A DNA stretch of 12,688 nucleotides from positions 1-12,688 of the forward strand of contig CAKSEI010000024.1 in the NCBI GenBank assembly GCA_934446285.1, given 5' to 3'. The position numbers and the translations under genes were made by a program. Under the pieces are notes generated by a model that was given only the letters and a program-made list of their open reading frames with translations, searched no databases and was not told the DNA's origin. Shown piece after piece: positions 1-6,689 of the stretch. This DNA is from an uncultured Eubacteriales bacterium (GTDB lineage: Bacteria > Bacillota > Clostridia > Oscillospirales > CAG-272). Positions within the stretch are counted from its first letter, which is position 1; each line of letters starts with the position of its first letter.

Positions 1-64
1 GCAGACGCATGATATCTCAGCAAACGAAAAGCCTTAGTATACCCCTGTTTTTGAAGTTTTTGCC

Positions 65-84
65 GAGCTTTTTACAAAAAGCTC
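65..84. repeat. AGCTTTTT-type short hairpin
   Basis: GAGCTTTTT at 65-73 pairs with AAAAAGCTC at 76-84, leaving almost no loop if fully paired. A diverged counterpart, GAGCTTTTTTTAAAGGCTC, is at 9949-9967, with related flanking bases. This is one of several AGCTTTTT hairpins in the two repeat blocks. Confidence 0.6.
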
Positions 85-111
85 GTGAATTTCGCGCCGT
101 AGGCGTGAAAG

Positions 112-140
112 AGGAGAAACCCTCGCCGGGGGTTTCTCCT
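112..140. repeat. 11-bp stem hairpin
   Basis: AGGAGAAACCC at 112-122 is perfectly complementary to GGGTTTCTCCT at 130-140, with a 7-nt loop. No U-run follows directly on the plus strand. It may be a structured repeat module; I see no second copy in this window. Confidence 0.65.
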
Positions 141-160
141 GCGTTTTGCGTACAGTATAT

Positions 161-184
161 GTCGCTTTTTCGATAAAAAGCGAC
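161..184. repeat. GTCGCTTTTT hairpin, copy 1
   Basis: GTCGCTTTTT at 161-170 pairs perfectly with AAAAAGCGAC at 175-184 around the loop CGAT. It is followed by GCAAAAAGCTTTTG. The same stem and the same following bases, with one A/T fewer, occur at 9871-9904 just after hprK. The two are therefore copies of one module placed at different positions within the two repeat blocks. Confidence 0.65.
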
Positions 185-222
185 GCAAAAAGCTTTTGTA
201 TAGGTACAGGAATATATAATCT

Positions 223-275
223 CCCGACCGCATAGTGTGATGAAAACCATTAAGTTTTCTTGTTACACCCGACCG
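223..275 (+). repeat. GTGTGAT hairpin unit, copy 1, flanked by CCCGACCG
   Basis: The octamer CCCGACCG occurs at 223-230 and again at 268-275, exactly 45 bp apart. Between them, GTGTGATGA at 235-243 can pair with the arm at 259-268 using some G-U pairs. An additional short stem GAAAAC/GTTTTC lies inside. Copy 2 at 10025-10077 keeps the same octamers and the same 45-bp spacing. Confidence 0.65.
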
Positions 276-289
276 TCGGACATATTAAA

Positions 290-338
290 AGCTCTCGACA
301 TACTACCACTTTGTGCCATAGTTTGTCGAGAGTTTTTT
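290..338 (+). terminator. Terminator-like hairpin, copy 1
   Basis: CTCTCGACA at 292-300 pairs with TGTCGAGAG at 324-332, and an inner CAC-TTT-GTG hairpin extends the stem. It is followed by six T residues at 333-338 and preceded by AAAAG. The shape fits an intrinsic terminator on the plus strand and a weaker one on the minus strand. No gene inside the window reads into it from the left, so any served gene lies outside. Confidence 0.55.
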
Positions 339-427
339 ATCTCTATATACCTAACCGATGCCGCCGTATACTCAACGACACCGTCCTTAACTCGTCCTCG
401 CTTGCGCTCAAAATTTCGCTGTCCCAA

Positions 428-480
428 GCCTCCCTTGTGTAAAGGGAGGTGGCACGGCGCAGCCGTGACGGAGGGATTGT
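428..480 (+). repeat. CCTCCC/CACGGC double-hairpin element, forward copy
   Basis: Two hairpins stand side by side: CCTCCCTT (429-436) with AAGGGAGG (442-449), and CACGGC (453-458) with GCCGTG (462-467). The unit ends in GGAGGGATTGT. A forward copy is at 10247-10298 and an inverted, diverged copy at 582-633. I recall similar elements being abundant between genes of gut Clostridia, but this was not checked by search. Confidence 0.75.
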
Positions 481-581
481 TACGCAGAAACGCCTTATAC
501 AAACAAAAAAAATACGCCCGATACCAATCAAAAAGCTAACCGACACCGCATAATCTACACCGAGTGCTAATCCCTCATGGG

Positions 582-633
582 ACAATCCCTCAGTCAGCCT
601 AACGGCTGACAGCTCCCTTTACACAAGGGAGCC
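582..633 (-). repeat. CCTCCC-type double-hairpin element, inverted copy
   Basis: Read on the minus strand, this runs from GGCTCCCTTGTGTAAAGGGAG to GAGGGATTGT, matching the forward unit at 428-480 end to end. Its second stem is GTCAGCC/GGCTGAC (593-599/604-610) instead of CACGGC/GCCGTG, so the arm sequence differs while pairing is kept. A short direct repeat AATCCCTCA at 569-577 and 584-592 marks the inner edge. Confidence 0.7.
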
Positions 634-770
634 TCGGGTGCAGCGAAACCCTGAAATATACGAAAAATTTCTAATCGCAGTATGCGTTTGTAAGTCAAGT
701 AAGTTGATATGTTTTGCGTTACTATACAGTCGTGTGATTATATACTTAACCCTATGCAAAAGCTTTTTGC

Positions 771-831
771 CAAGCTTTTTCTCGAAAAAGCTTGAAAGCT
801 CGCGCAGCTTTTCCGAAGAAAAGCTGCGCGA
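771..831 (-). terminator. Tandem hairpins downstream of pgcA, probable operon end
   Basis: The first hairpin met by transcription from pgcA is at 800-831: a 14-bp perfect stem around the loop CGAA (plus-strand reading). It is followed by a 10-bp stem at 771-794, CAAGCTTTTT with AAAAAGCTTG. They begin about 50 nt after the pgcA stop. The U-run is interrupted rather than clean, so the first hairpin could also be a 3'-end-protecting structure. I infer a terminator because of position and stem strength. Confidence 0.55.
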
Positions 832-883
832 AAAGCATCAATTATGGGGACAAGCAAGTGCGTTCCCCCGACGTAAACCTGTA

Positions 884-2602
884 TCAGGTCAGCTTTGCCA
901 CGTCGGCGGAGACCGCACGCGTGAGCGCGTCTGCCGACTCCGCGTCATCCGCGTGCAGCAGCAGATAGACCTTTATCTTAGGCTCTGTGCCCGACGGGCG
1001 CAGTATTACCGAATTGCCCTTTGCCGTGCGGTAGTACAGCACGTTTGAGGACGGCAGACCCGTAGGCTCTACCTTGCCCGAGCCGAGCCGCGTCACCGTG
1101 CCCGCGCGATAGTCGCGTACCTCAGTTACCGTCTCGCCGCCGAAGGACATCGGCGGTTCGGCACGCAGTCCGTCCATGAGCGCCGCCATGCGCTCAAGAC
1201 CGTCAAGCCCCTCCATATATATATTATCCGTTCTCTCACGGTAATAACCGTACTTCTCATACAGGGCATTCATCGCATCAATAAGCGTCATACCCTTATT
1301 GTGATAGTACGCCGCCATCTCGGCTATGAGCATTGCGGCGACGACCGCGTCCTTATCGCGCGCGTGCGTGCCCTTGAGGTAGCCGTAGCTCTCCTCATAT
1401 CCGAAGAGAAATGTACCGTCGCCCTTTTCCTCGTGCTCCTCAACGACGCCGCCGATAAACTTAAAGCCCGTGAGCACGTTATAAAGCCGCACGCCGTACC
1501 TGTCGCAGACAGCCTGCGCCATCTCGCTCGTGACTATCGTCTTTACCGCGTAGGCACCCTCGGGCATGAGACCGCGCTCGGTGAGCGACGCAAAAATGTA
1601 ATCGAGCAGCAGCACGCCCGTCTGATTTCCCGTGAGCACCTCAAAGCCGTTTTTACCCCTCGCCATGACACCCACTCGGTCCGCGTCGGGGTCGGTCGCG
1701 ATTATAAGGTCGCTGCCGAGCGCCTCAGCCTTTTTTATGCCTATCTCAAAAACCTCGGGCAATTCAGGGTTAGGAAAAGGAACGGTTGGAAAGTTGCCGT
1801 CCGGCGTCATCTGCTCATCGACAGTATACAGATTTTTTACGCCTATCTCGCGCAGCACCTGCGGCACAAGTCTGTAGCCCGTGCCGTTTAAGGGCGTATA
1901 AACTATCTTAAGAGCGTCTGCGGCGCTCTTAAGCGCCTCGGGATTTACCCTCTGCTCCTTTATCGCGTCAAGAAAGGCACGGTCGATCTCCTCGCCTATC
2001 ATGCTTATCATGCCGCTCTTCACAGCCTCGTCAAAATCGGTGCGCCGAACTCCCGTGAAGATATCCGTTTTCTCTATCTCGCCCGATATTTCTTCCGCCT
2101 GCTCAAGGCTTATCTGTGCGCCGTCCGACCAATAGACCTTGTAGCCGTTATATTCCTTAGGATTGTGCGAGGCGGTGATATTTATTCCGCCTGCCGCGTG
2201 AAGATGCCTTACGGCAAAGGAAAGAACGGGTGTAGGACGTATCCCGTCAAAGAACCATACCTTTATTCCGTTTGCGGCGAGCACCTCGGCTGCCGTGCGT
2301 GCGAAAAGTTCGGAATTGTTTCTCGAGTCCCTGCATACGGCGACTCCGCCTTTTTCGCCCGTCCCGTTTATATATGAGGCAAAGCCCTGAGTCGCACGCG
2401 CAACCGTGTAGACGTTCATGGCGTTAAGCCCCGCGTACATCTTGCCGCGCAGCCCCGCCGTGCCGAACGAGAGGGGCGCGAAAAAGCGAAACTCCCTCTC
2501 CTTTTCGTCAAGAGAGGCTATCTCCTCTTTCGTAGCTTCATCAACCGCATCCGAGCTCATCCATTTTTCATACTGTATATCTGCCTGTGTTTTTGCGTCC
2601 AT
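884..2602 (-). CDS. pgcA: Phosphoglucomutase / phosphomannomutase
   Basis: This 572-residue protein belongs to the alpha-D-phosphohexomutase superfamily, which interconverts sugar 1- and 6-phosphates (typically glucose) in the cytoplasm, feeding polysaccharide and UDP-glucose synthesis. All four active-site loops are visible: the catalytic phosphoserine loop TASHNP at 143-148 (Ser145), the metal loop DPDADR at 304-309, the sugar-binding loop GYEESYGY at 401-408, and the phosphate-binding loop RPSGTEPK at 535-542. Length is close to B. subtilis PgcA. The start ATG lies 6 nt after the TSCPD gene stop, with AAAGG about 10 nt upstream. It is the last gene of the cluster and is followed by strong hairpins at 771-831. 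Mutase identity is firm; glucose rather than mannose preference is inferred from overall likeness to PgcA. Confidence 0.95.
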   Translation of the reverse strand: MDAKTQADIQYEKWMSSDAVDEATKEEIASLDEKEREFRFFAPLSFGTAGLRGKMYAGLNAMNVYTVARATQGFASYINGTGEKGGVAVCRDSRNNSELFARTAAEVLAANGIKVWFFDGIRPTPVLSFAVRHLHAAGGINITASHNPKEYNGYKVYWSDGAQISLEQAEEISGEIEKTDIFTGVRRTDFDEAVKSGMISMIGEEIDRAFLDAIKEQRVNPEALKSAADALKIVYTPLNGTGYRLVPQVLREIGVKNLYTVDEQMTPDGNFPTVPFPNPELPEVFEIGIKKAEALGSDLIIATDPDADRVGVMARGKNGFEVLTGNQTGVLLLDYIFASLTERGLMPEGAYAVKTIVTSEMAQAVCDRYGVRLYNVLTGFKFIGGVVEEHEEKGDGTFLFGYEESYGYLKGTHARDKDAVVAAMLIAEMAAYYHNKGMTLIDAMNALYEKYGYYRERTDNIYMEGLDGLERMAALMDGLRAEPPMSFGGETVTEVRDYRAGTVTRLGSGKVEPTGLPSSNVLYYRTAKGNSVILRPSGTEPKIKVYLLLHADDAESADALTRAVSADVAKLT

Positions 2603-2608
2603 GTGGCG

Positions 2609-2872
2609 TTAACCTTTCTTTGAGTCTCTGTATTCTTCAAGCGCCCTTGCGAGCTGGTCGGGACATGAAGTCTGCTTCATTCCGCATTTTATGCCCGCGA
2701 GGCAGTCTATCACCTCGTCGACACTCTTCCCGACGCAAAGGGACGCAACCCCCTGCGTATTTCCCGAGCAGCCTCCGTCAAAGCGCACCTCGGCTATGCG
2801 GTCGTTATCGTCGATGTCTATTTCTATGCCCCTTGAGCATGTTCCCCTTGTCTTATATTTTACTGTCTGCAT
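2609..2872 (-). CDS. Small TSCPD-domain protein
   Basis: An 87-residue cytoplasmic protein with the name-giving motif Thr-Ser-Cys-Pro-Asp at 68-72 and a GGCSGN motif at 33-38. Cysteines are at 12, 35, 46, 57, 63 and 70, which suggests metal binding or thiol chemistry. The TSCPD domain is also found near the C terminus of some cobalamin-dependent ribonucleotide reductases; stand-alone forms of this size are common in Clostridia and have no established function that I know of. A strong Shine-Dalgarno AGGAGGG sits 4 nt before the ATG, and its first bases are part of the TAG stop of birA. The stop lies 6 nt before pgcA, so translation of the three genes is probably coupled. Confidence 0.88.
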   Translation of the reverse strand: MQTVKYKTRGTCSRGIEIDIDDNDRIAEVRFDGGCSGNTQGVASLCVGKSVDEVIDCLAGIKCGMKQTSCPDQLARALEEYRDSKKG

Positions 2873-2881
2873 TTTTCCCTC

Positions 2882-3634
2882 CTATATTTTTATGCTTACC
2901 ATGCCGCTGCCGAGGCTCAGCCTCTGTCCGTCCGAGATAACGGCGAGTGAGCCGTCGTCCTCTATTCCCGCGGCTTTGCCCGTGAAAAGCATGCCGTCGC
3001 GCTCGTAGGTTATCTCGCGCCCGAGGAGCATATCGCGCCGTCGGTACTCATCGATAACACCGGGGATGTCATAGGCATTTGTGAGTCGATAAAGCTCTCG
3101 CACGGTGCGCGCGACGATCTGTGTCTCGTCGGCGATAACCCCCTGCTCCTCGAGGCTCGTCGCACGTGCGGCAACCTCGGGCGGCAACTCTGTTTTTCTC
3201 AGGTTTATTCCTATCCCTATAACAGCTCTGCGGACATACCCGCCGTCAAGCTCTATCTCCGTAAGTATTCCGCATACCTTGCGAGAGCCGACGTAAATGT
3301 CGTTCACCCACTTTATCTGCACCTCAAGAGAAAAGCTCTCGATCGTGTGAGCCACGGCTGCCGCCGCAAAGAAGGTCAGTGCCCACGCCCGCTCCTTAGG
3401 AATATTCCTGCATACGCTCGTGCTGAAGTATACTCCCGCTCCCGTAGGAGAAGAAAAGCTCTTACCGTGTCTGCCCCGTCCCGCGCTCTGACCGCGTGCG
3501 CATATCACGGCTCCGTCGGGCGTATTTTCAAGCGCGCGCAGACGGGTATTCGTCGAGTCGGTAGTCTCATATACCGTTACCGCGTGCCCGGGGAGCGCCG
3601 CTCTCAACGACTCCTCCGTTATAATACTCCGCAT
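2882..3634 (-). CDS. birA: Biotin--[acetyl-CoA-carboxylase] ligase, without DNA-binding domain
   Basis: A 250-residue biotin protein ligase that would make biotinyl-AMP and attach biotin to carrier lysines of carboxylases. Visible motifs are the nucleotide/biotin loop GRGRHG at 52-57, KWVND at 108-112 (usually KWPND; the adenylate-contacting lysine is kept, Pro is Val) and CGILTE at 121-126. A C-terminal SH3-like region runs from about 205 to the end. There is no N-terminal winged helix, so this is a ligase-only (group I) form that cannot act as a biotin repressor like E. coli BirA. I chose the ATG at 3634, just 1 nt after the lipid kinase stop; an upstream in-frame ATG at 3691 would overlap that gene by more than 50 nt. 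Confidence 0.92.
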   Translation of the reverse strand: MRSIITEESLRAALPGHAVTVYETTDSTNTRLRALENTPDGAVICARGQSAGRGRHGKSFSSPTGAGVYFSTSVCRNIPKERAWALTFFAAAAVAHTIESFSLEVQIKWVNDIYVGSRKVCGILTEIELDGGYVRRAVIGIGINLRKTELPPEVAARATSLEEQGVIADETQIVARTVRELYRLTNAYDIPGVIDEYRRRDMLLGREITYERDGMLFTGKAAGIEDDGSLAVISDGQRLSLGSGMVSIKI

Positions 3635-3635
3635 A

Positions 3636-4547
3636 TCAGTCGTTCCGGGGGAAGCTGCCCGGTACGAATGTACGCAAAAGCCCGGGAACATTGTCTATTT
3701 CATAGGGAAGCCCCAATCCCGCCTCGCCGTCGAGCGAAACCTGCATATCCTGGTCTGCCGAGATGCTGCACTTCGGACATTCGAGGTGGATTATATTCTT
3801 ATTTTGCCTATGCGCGAGCAGGTCTATGCCGACCGCCGCACGCTCCGCGGGGCTGCAATCCTTTACTATCATGACGTTCATCATGCCGTCCGAGAGGTCG
3901 GCATCGGTTATCAGCTGTTTCATGCCGCCGACATCCGTGCCGTTGAGCACGGCAAAGACAAGCGCCTTTTCCTCCGTAACACCGTCCGGAGTCTCTACGC
4001 GTATATTGAAGCTCTTCATATTCGCAAGCTCACCGACGGCGGTGATATAATAGGCGAGCGAGCCGAAAACCTTCTTGAACTCGGGACTTGTCGAATATGA
4101 CACCCCGACGAAAACTCCCGCTGCGATGGAATTGCACACATACTGCACTCCATCGGCGCTCCCTACTCTCAGCATATCGATATCAGCCGTGTTCCCCTCG
4201 GCAAAGACGCTTATACAGTCAAAAACCGATGCGGGCATACCGAGATTGCGTGCGAAATCGTTGCACGTGCCGCCGGGTACAATACCCACGGGAGTCTTAT
4301 TGCCGTTTTTTATCATTCTGTCGATGATTTTTCCGACCGTGCCGTCGCCGCCCGCAACCGCTATTCCGTCAAAGGCGTTCTCCGCCCTGAGATAGTCCTC
4401 GAGCACCGTGTCATTCTCCATGGAATACAGCCTGTGCGGGATGACATAGATATTTCTCTTATAAAATGCGGCGAGAATTCCGTCAAGCTCGCTGCCGCCC
4501 ACCTGCAAACCGGAATAGGGATTGTATATATATAGGAATTTTTTCAT
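3636..4547 (-). CDS. Diacylglycerol kinase / YegS-type lipid kinase
   Basis: A 303-residue member of the DAGK catalytic-domain family, which transfers phosphate from ATP to diacylglycerol or a related lipid at the cytoplasmic face of the membrane. Family marks are NPYSG at 9-13, the nucleotide loop GGDGT at 66-70, PGGTCNDFAR at 91-100 (often P-L-G-T-x-N-D-F-A-R), and SLDGE at 271-275 in the C-terminal beta domain. Length is typical. No transmembrane segment is seen, as expected for the soluble DgkB/YegS type. The ATG overlaps the htpG stop in an ATGA arrangement, indicating coupled translation. The exact lipid substrate cannot be read from the sequence; DgkB-like lipid recycling is the likeliest role in a Gram-positive. 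Confidence 0.92.
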   Translation of the reverse strand: MKKFLYIYNPYSGLQVGGSELDGILAAFYKRNIYVIPHRLYSMENDTVLEDYLRAENAFDGIAVAGGDGTVGKIIDRMIKNGNKTPVGIVPGGTCNDFARNLGMPASVFDCISVFAEGNTADIDMLRVGSADGVQYVCNSIAAGVFVGVSYSTSPEFKKVFGSLAYYITAVGELANMKSFNIRVETPDGVTEEKALVFAVLNGTDVGGMKQLITDADLSDGMMNVMIVKDCSPAERAAVGIDLLAHRQNKNIIHLECPKCSISADQDMQVSLDGEAGLGLPYEIDNVPGLLRTFVPGSFPRND

Positions 4548-6322
4548 TGCGAAAGTCCTCTCTCTATGCCGTCGTAGCTCTGAGAAATAAACTCGGCAAG
4601 CTCATCTGCCGTCAGGGGTCTGACGGAGAGCAGGCAGAGCGCCCATATCTGGCGTGCCGCGGGCAGCGGCTCTGCGCAGTTGCGCAATTTCTCTATGAGA
4701 GGCGAGCGGGAGTTGAGCACGAGGATATCCTCGCCCCCCTCGGACAGCCCCTCCATACCGTATGCCTTCATCATATCCTGCATACGTCTTGTCTGCTCGG
4801 CGCTCGCTATGAGCGCGGGCGTCTTTTCGTCCTTGAGAGCGCGCATCTCGACACTCAGATTTTCTTTGCCGGACGCCTTTCTGAAAAGCTCCGCAAGCTC
4901 CTCGGGCGCGTCCTCCCTGTCTCCGTCGGAGAGCGATGACATATCGGCGTCCACGCGCAGGAATTCGACCTTTTTCTCCTCTTCGATAAGCGAAATAAAC
5001 TGCGCATCGAGAGGATGATCGAGAACCGCTACGGGCATGCCCTGTGAGGTATACATAGATACATATTTGCTCTGCACCGTCGGGTCGGTCGTGTATCTTA
5101 CGCACTTGCCGCCCGTTTTCTCAAGGTACTCGTCAAGCGTGAGATACCCGCCGTCCGTGCATTTATAAAGCGTGCAGGCGCTTACCTTATCAAAAAATTT
5201 TTTATCGCGCAGGCAGGCAAACTCAAAAAACAGCTTAAGGTCGTCCCATATCTTCCCGAAATACTCCCTGTCATTTCCGAACATTGATGAAATCTTGTCC
5301 GCTACCTTTTTGACTATATGAGCCGAGAGCTTTGTCACGTAGGTATTCGTCTGCAGATATGAGCGCGAGACGTTAAGCGGCAGCTCGGGGCAGTCAAGCA
5401 CACCCTTCAGCATGAGAAGATAATCGGGGATTATCTCCTTTACGTTGTCGGCTACGAACATCTGGTTGTAGTAAAGCTTTACCTGACCCTCCACGCCCTC
5501 GAGCGCGGGATTTATCTTCGGGAAGTAGAGTATCCCCTTGAAATTCAGCGGGTAATCGGCGTTGAGATGTATATGAAAGAGCGTCTGCTTACAGTCGCCG
5601 AATACCTTGGTATAAAACTCCCTGTATTCCTCCTCGGTACAGTCCTGCGCCCTCTTCTGCCACAAAGGCTCGGTGTCGTTTATCTGCTCGCCGTCAAAGA
5701 AAACGGGATAGGGAAGAAAAGAGCAATATTTGCCGAGCAGAGCTTTTATTCGCTCTTTTTCGAGGAACTCGCTCTCATCCGCAGAGATATGCATGATAAC
5801 GTCCGTACCGCGCTCCGTCCTCTCGCCGTCGGTCAGGTTGTAAGAGCCGGACTCATCGCAGCTGAAAAGTACGGCGGGAGCGTCCGTATAGCTTTTCGTG
5901 AGCACGTCCACGCGCTCGGCTACCATAAATGCGGAGTAAAAGCCGAGTCCGAAGTGACCTATTATTCCCGAGTCACTCTGCCCCTCTCCCTCATATTTTT
6001 CTATAAATTCAAGCGCACCCGAGAGTGCAATCTGACAGATATATCTGCGCACCTCGTCGGCGCTCATGCCTATACCGTCGTCGGATACGGTGAGAGTTCC
6101 CTCTTCCTTGTCAACGGCTATGTCAATGCGCCCGCTGCATTCGGTCTGCGCCTCGCCGAGCGAGCAGAGGCGCTTCATTTTCGTTATTGCGTCCGATGCG
6201 TTTGATACTATCTCCCGCAGAAAGATTTCCTTATCCGAATAAAGCCATCTCTTTATAACCGGGAATATGTGACCGGTATCGACTGAAATCCCGCCGTTTT
6301 CATTTAATCTTTCTTCCGACAT
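4544..6322 (-). CDS. htpG: Molecular chaperone HtpG (bacterial Hsp90)
   Basis: A 592-residue ATP-dependent dimeric chaperone of the Hsp90 family. The N-terminal GHKL ATPase domain shows the catalytic Glu37 and metal-binding Asn41 within REIVSNASDA, the DDGIGM box at 81-86, and the lid motif GHFGLGFYSAF at 122-132 (more often GQFGVGFYSAF). The middle and C-terminal domains follow to the end, making it somewhat shorter than the 620-residue-plus forms of E. coli and B. subtilis. I prefer the ATG at 6322 because AGAGGTGG lies 5 nt upstream; an in-frame GTG at 6331 falls inside that site. It starts 30 nt after the RNHCP gene and overlaps the lipid kinase by 4 nt. No heat-shock operator of CIRCE type was seen upstream. 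Confidence 0.96.
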   Translation of the reverse strand: MSEERLNENGGISVDTGHIFPVIKRWLYSDKEIFLREIVSNASDAITKMKRLCSLGEAQTECSGRIDIAVDKEEGTLTVSDDGIGMSADEVRRYICQIALSGALEFIEKYEGEGQSDSGIIGHFGLGFYSAFMVAERVDVLTKSYTDAPAVLFSCDESGSYNLTDGERTERGTDVIMHISADESEFLEKERIKALLGKYCSFLPYPVFFDGEQINDTEPLWQKRAQDCTEEEYREFYTKVFGDCKQTLFHIHLNADYPLNFKGILYFPKINPALEGVEGQVKLYYNQMFVADNVKEIIPDYLLMLKGVLDCPELPLNVSRSYLQTNTYVTKLSAHIVKKVADKISSMFGNDREYFGKIWDDLKLFFEFACLRDKKFFDKVSACTLYKCTDGGYLTLDEYLEKTGGKCVRYTTDPTVQSKYVSMYTSQGMPVAVLDHPLDAQFISLIEEEKKVEFLRVDADMSSLSDGDREDAPEELAELFRKASGKENLSVEMRALKDEKTPALIASAEQTRRMQDMMKAYGMEGLSEGGEDILVLNSRSPLIEKLRNCAEPLPAARQIWALCLLSVRPLTADELAEFISQSYDGIERGLSQ

Positions 6323-6327
6323 TTTTT

Positions 6328-6335
6328 CCACCTCT
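6328..6335 (-). promoter_or_regulatory. Shine-Dalgarno deciding the htpG start
   Basis: AGAGGTGG on the minus strand sits 5 nt before the ATG at 6322. It overlaps the alternative GTG start at 6331, which argues against that longer form. Confidence 0.7.
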
Positions 6336-6352
6336 TTCGGTTAAAGTCATTC

Positions 6353-6685
6353 TTATATATCGTGCTCTGCGGTCAGCGATATTATCAGCCTTATATCGTC
6401 GGGCTGAACTTTCGCCTCGTGCGCGGCTTTGTTTCTGCGCCGCGCGCCGCATACCGTGCACTCATGAATTATGATATACCCTTTTTTGGGGTCGGGCAGC
6501 GCCGCGACGGGCTTCATCAGCCCTCCGCACGTACTCGCCCTGTCGCCCGGATTTACGTCCGCGTGCAGACTCCAGAGGCAGAACGGGCAGTGATTGCGCG
6601 AGGTATATCCGAGCGGCTCTACGGCTCTGCCGCAGTGTCCGCAGATAAATCCGCTGTCGTTTTTTGAGAACCTTTTATCCTGCAT
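6353..6685 (-). CDS. RNHCP-domain zinc-ribbon protein
   Basis: A 110-residue cytoplasmic protein with the motif Arg-Asn-His-Cys-Pro at 30-34 that names the RNHCP domain, followed by FCLWSLHADVNPGDR to residue 49. Cysteine pairs C15-x2-C18 and C33-x2-C36, then C53 and C76-x2-C79, indicate one or two zinc sites. The C-terminal part is basic (RRRNKAAHEAK), consistent with nucleic-acid or ribosome contact, though this is inference. I know of no assigned function. It starts 4 nt after the mnmE stop, has only a weak Shine-Dalgarno, and is therefore probably translated by coupling. Its place between a tRNA-modifying GTPase and a chaperone suggests a translation-related role but does not prove it. 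Confidence 0.88.
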   Translation of the reverse strand: MQDKRFSKNDSGFICGHCGRAVEPLGYTSRNHCPFCLWSLHADVNPGDRASTCGGLMKPVAALPDPKKGYIIIHECTVCGARRRNKAAHEAKVQPDDIRLIISLTAEHDI

Positions 6686-6689
6686 TTTG

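Larger units (their letters stand above)
191..515 (+). repeat. Composite intergenic cassette, copy 1
   Basis: This stretch is collinear with 9990-10334. Shared landmarks in the same order are AGCTTTTGTAT, the CCCGACCG-flanked GTGTGAT hairpin, a terminator-like stem ending in TGTCGAGAG plus T-run, the block TCCTCGCTTGCG, the CCTCCC double hairpin ending in GGAGGGATTGT, and ACGCAGAAACGCCTT. The copies are diverged, and copy 2 has an extra insert of about 25 nt around the third GTGTGAT unit. It does not appear to encode protein. Its nature (mobile, regulatory or processed RNA) is unknown. Confidence 0.7.
1..883. other. Gene-free spacer filled with hairpin repeats
   Basis: No reading frame here has both a plausible start region and a recognisable protein, so I call the stretch non-coding. 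It holds a series of palindromes: 65-84, 112-140, 161-184, 223-275, 292-338, 429-480, 582-633, 771-794 and 800-831, several listed separately. The part at 191-515 is collinear with 9990-10334. The interval 640-750 is AT-rich with no clear structure, apart from a weak resemblance at 724-742 to the GTGTGAT unit. The gene to the left of the window is unknown, so I cannot say whether this spacer lies between convergent genes. Confidence 0.75.

Noticed and set aside
223..275. CRISPR repeat or array
   Set aside because: The octamers are too short and there are only two per unit with the same intervening sequence in both blocks; no cas genes are present.
223..275. CCCGACCG as a target-site duplication of an insertion
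   Set aside because: The same octamer flanks both copies at different loci, so it belongs to the element rather than to the target.
237..539. Short open frames in the left spacer
   Set aside because: They run through palindromic repeats, have no good ribosome sites and are not maintained in the second cassette copy.
1..883. tRNA, rRNA or known riboswitch in the left spacer
   Set aside because: No cloverleaf or TPsiC-type motif or known aptamer core could be recognised; the stems are simple hairpins.
1301..1891. 196-residue open frame on the plus strand
   Set aside because: It lies wholly antisense to pgcA, whose active-site motifs are all intact; the antisense product has no recognisable domain and skewed composition.
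3635..3691. Longer start for birA
   Set aside because: It would overlap the lipid kinase by more than 50 nt and add residues not expected for the family; the ATG at 3634 fits coupling.
5567..6205. 212-residue open frame on the plus strand
   Set aside because: Antisense to htpG across the conserved ATPase domain; no promoter, ribosome site or family resemblance.
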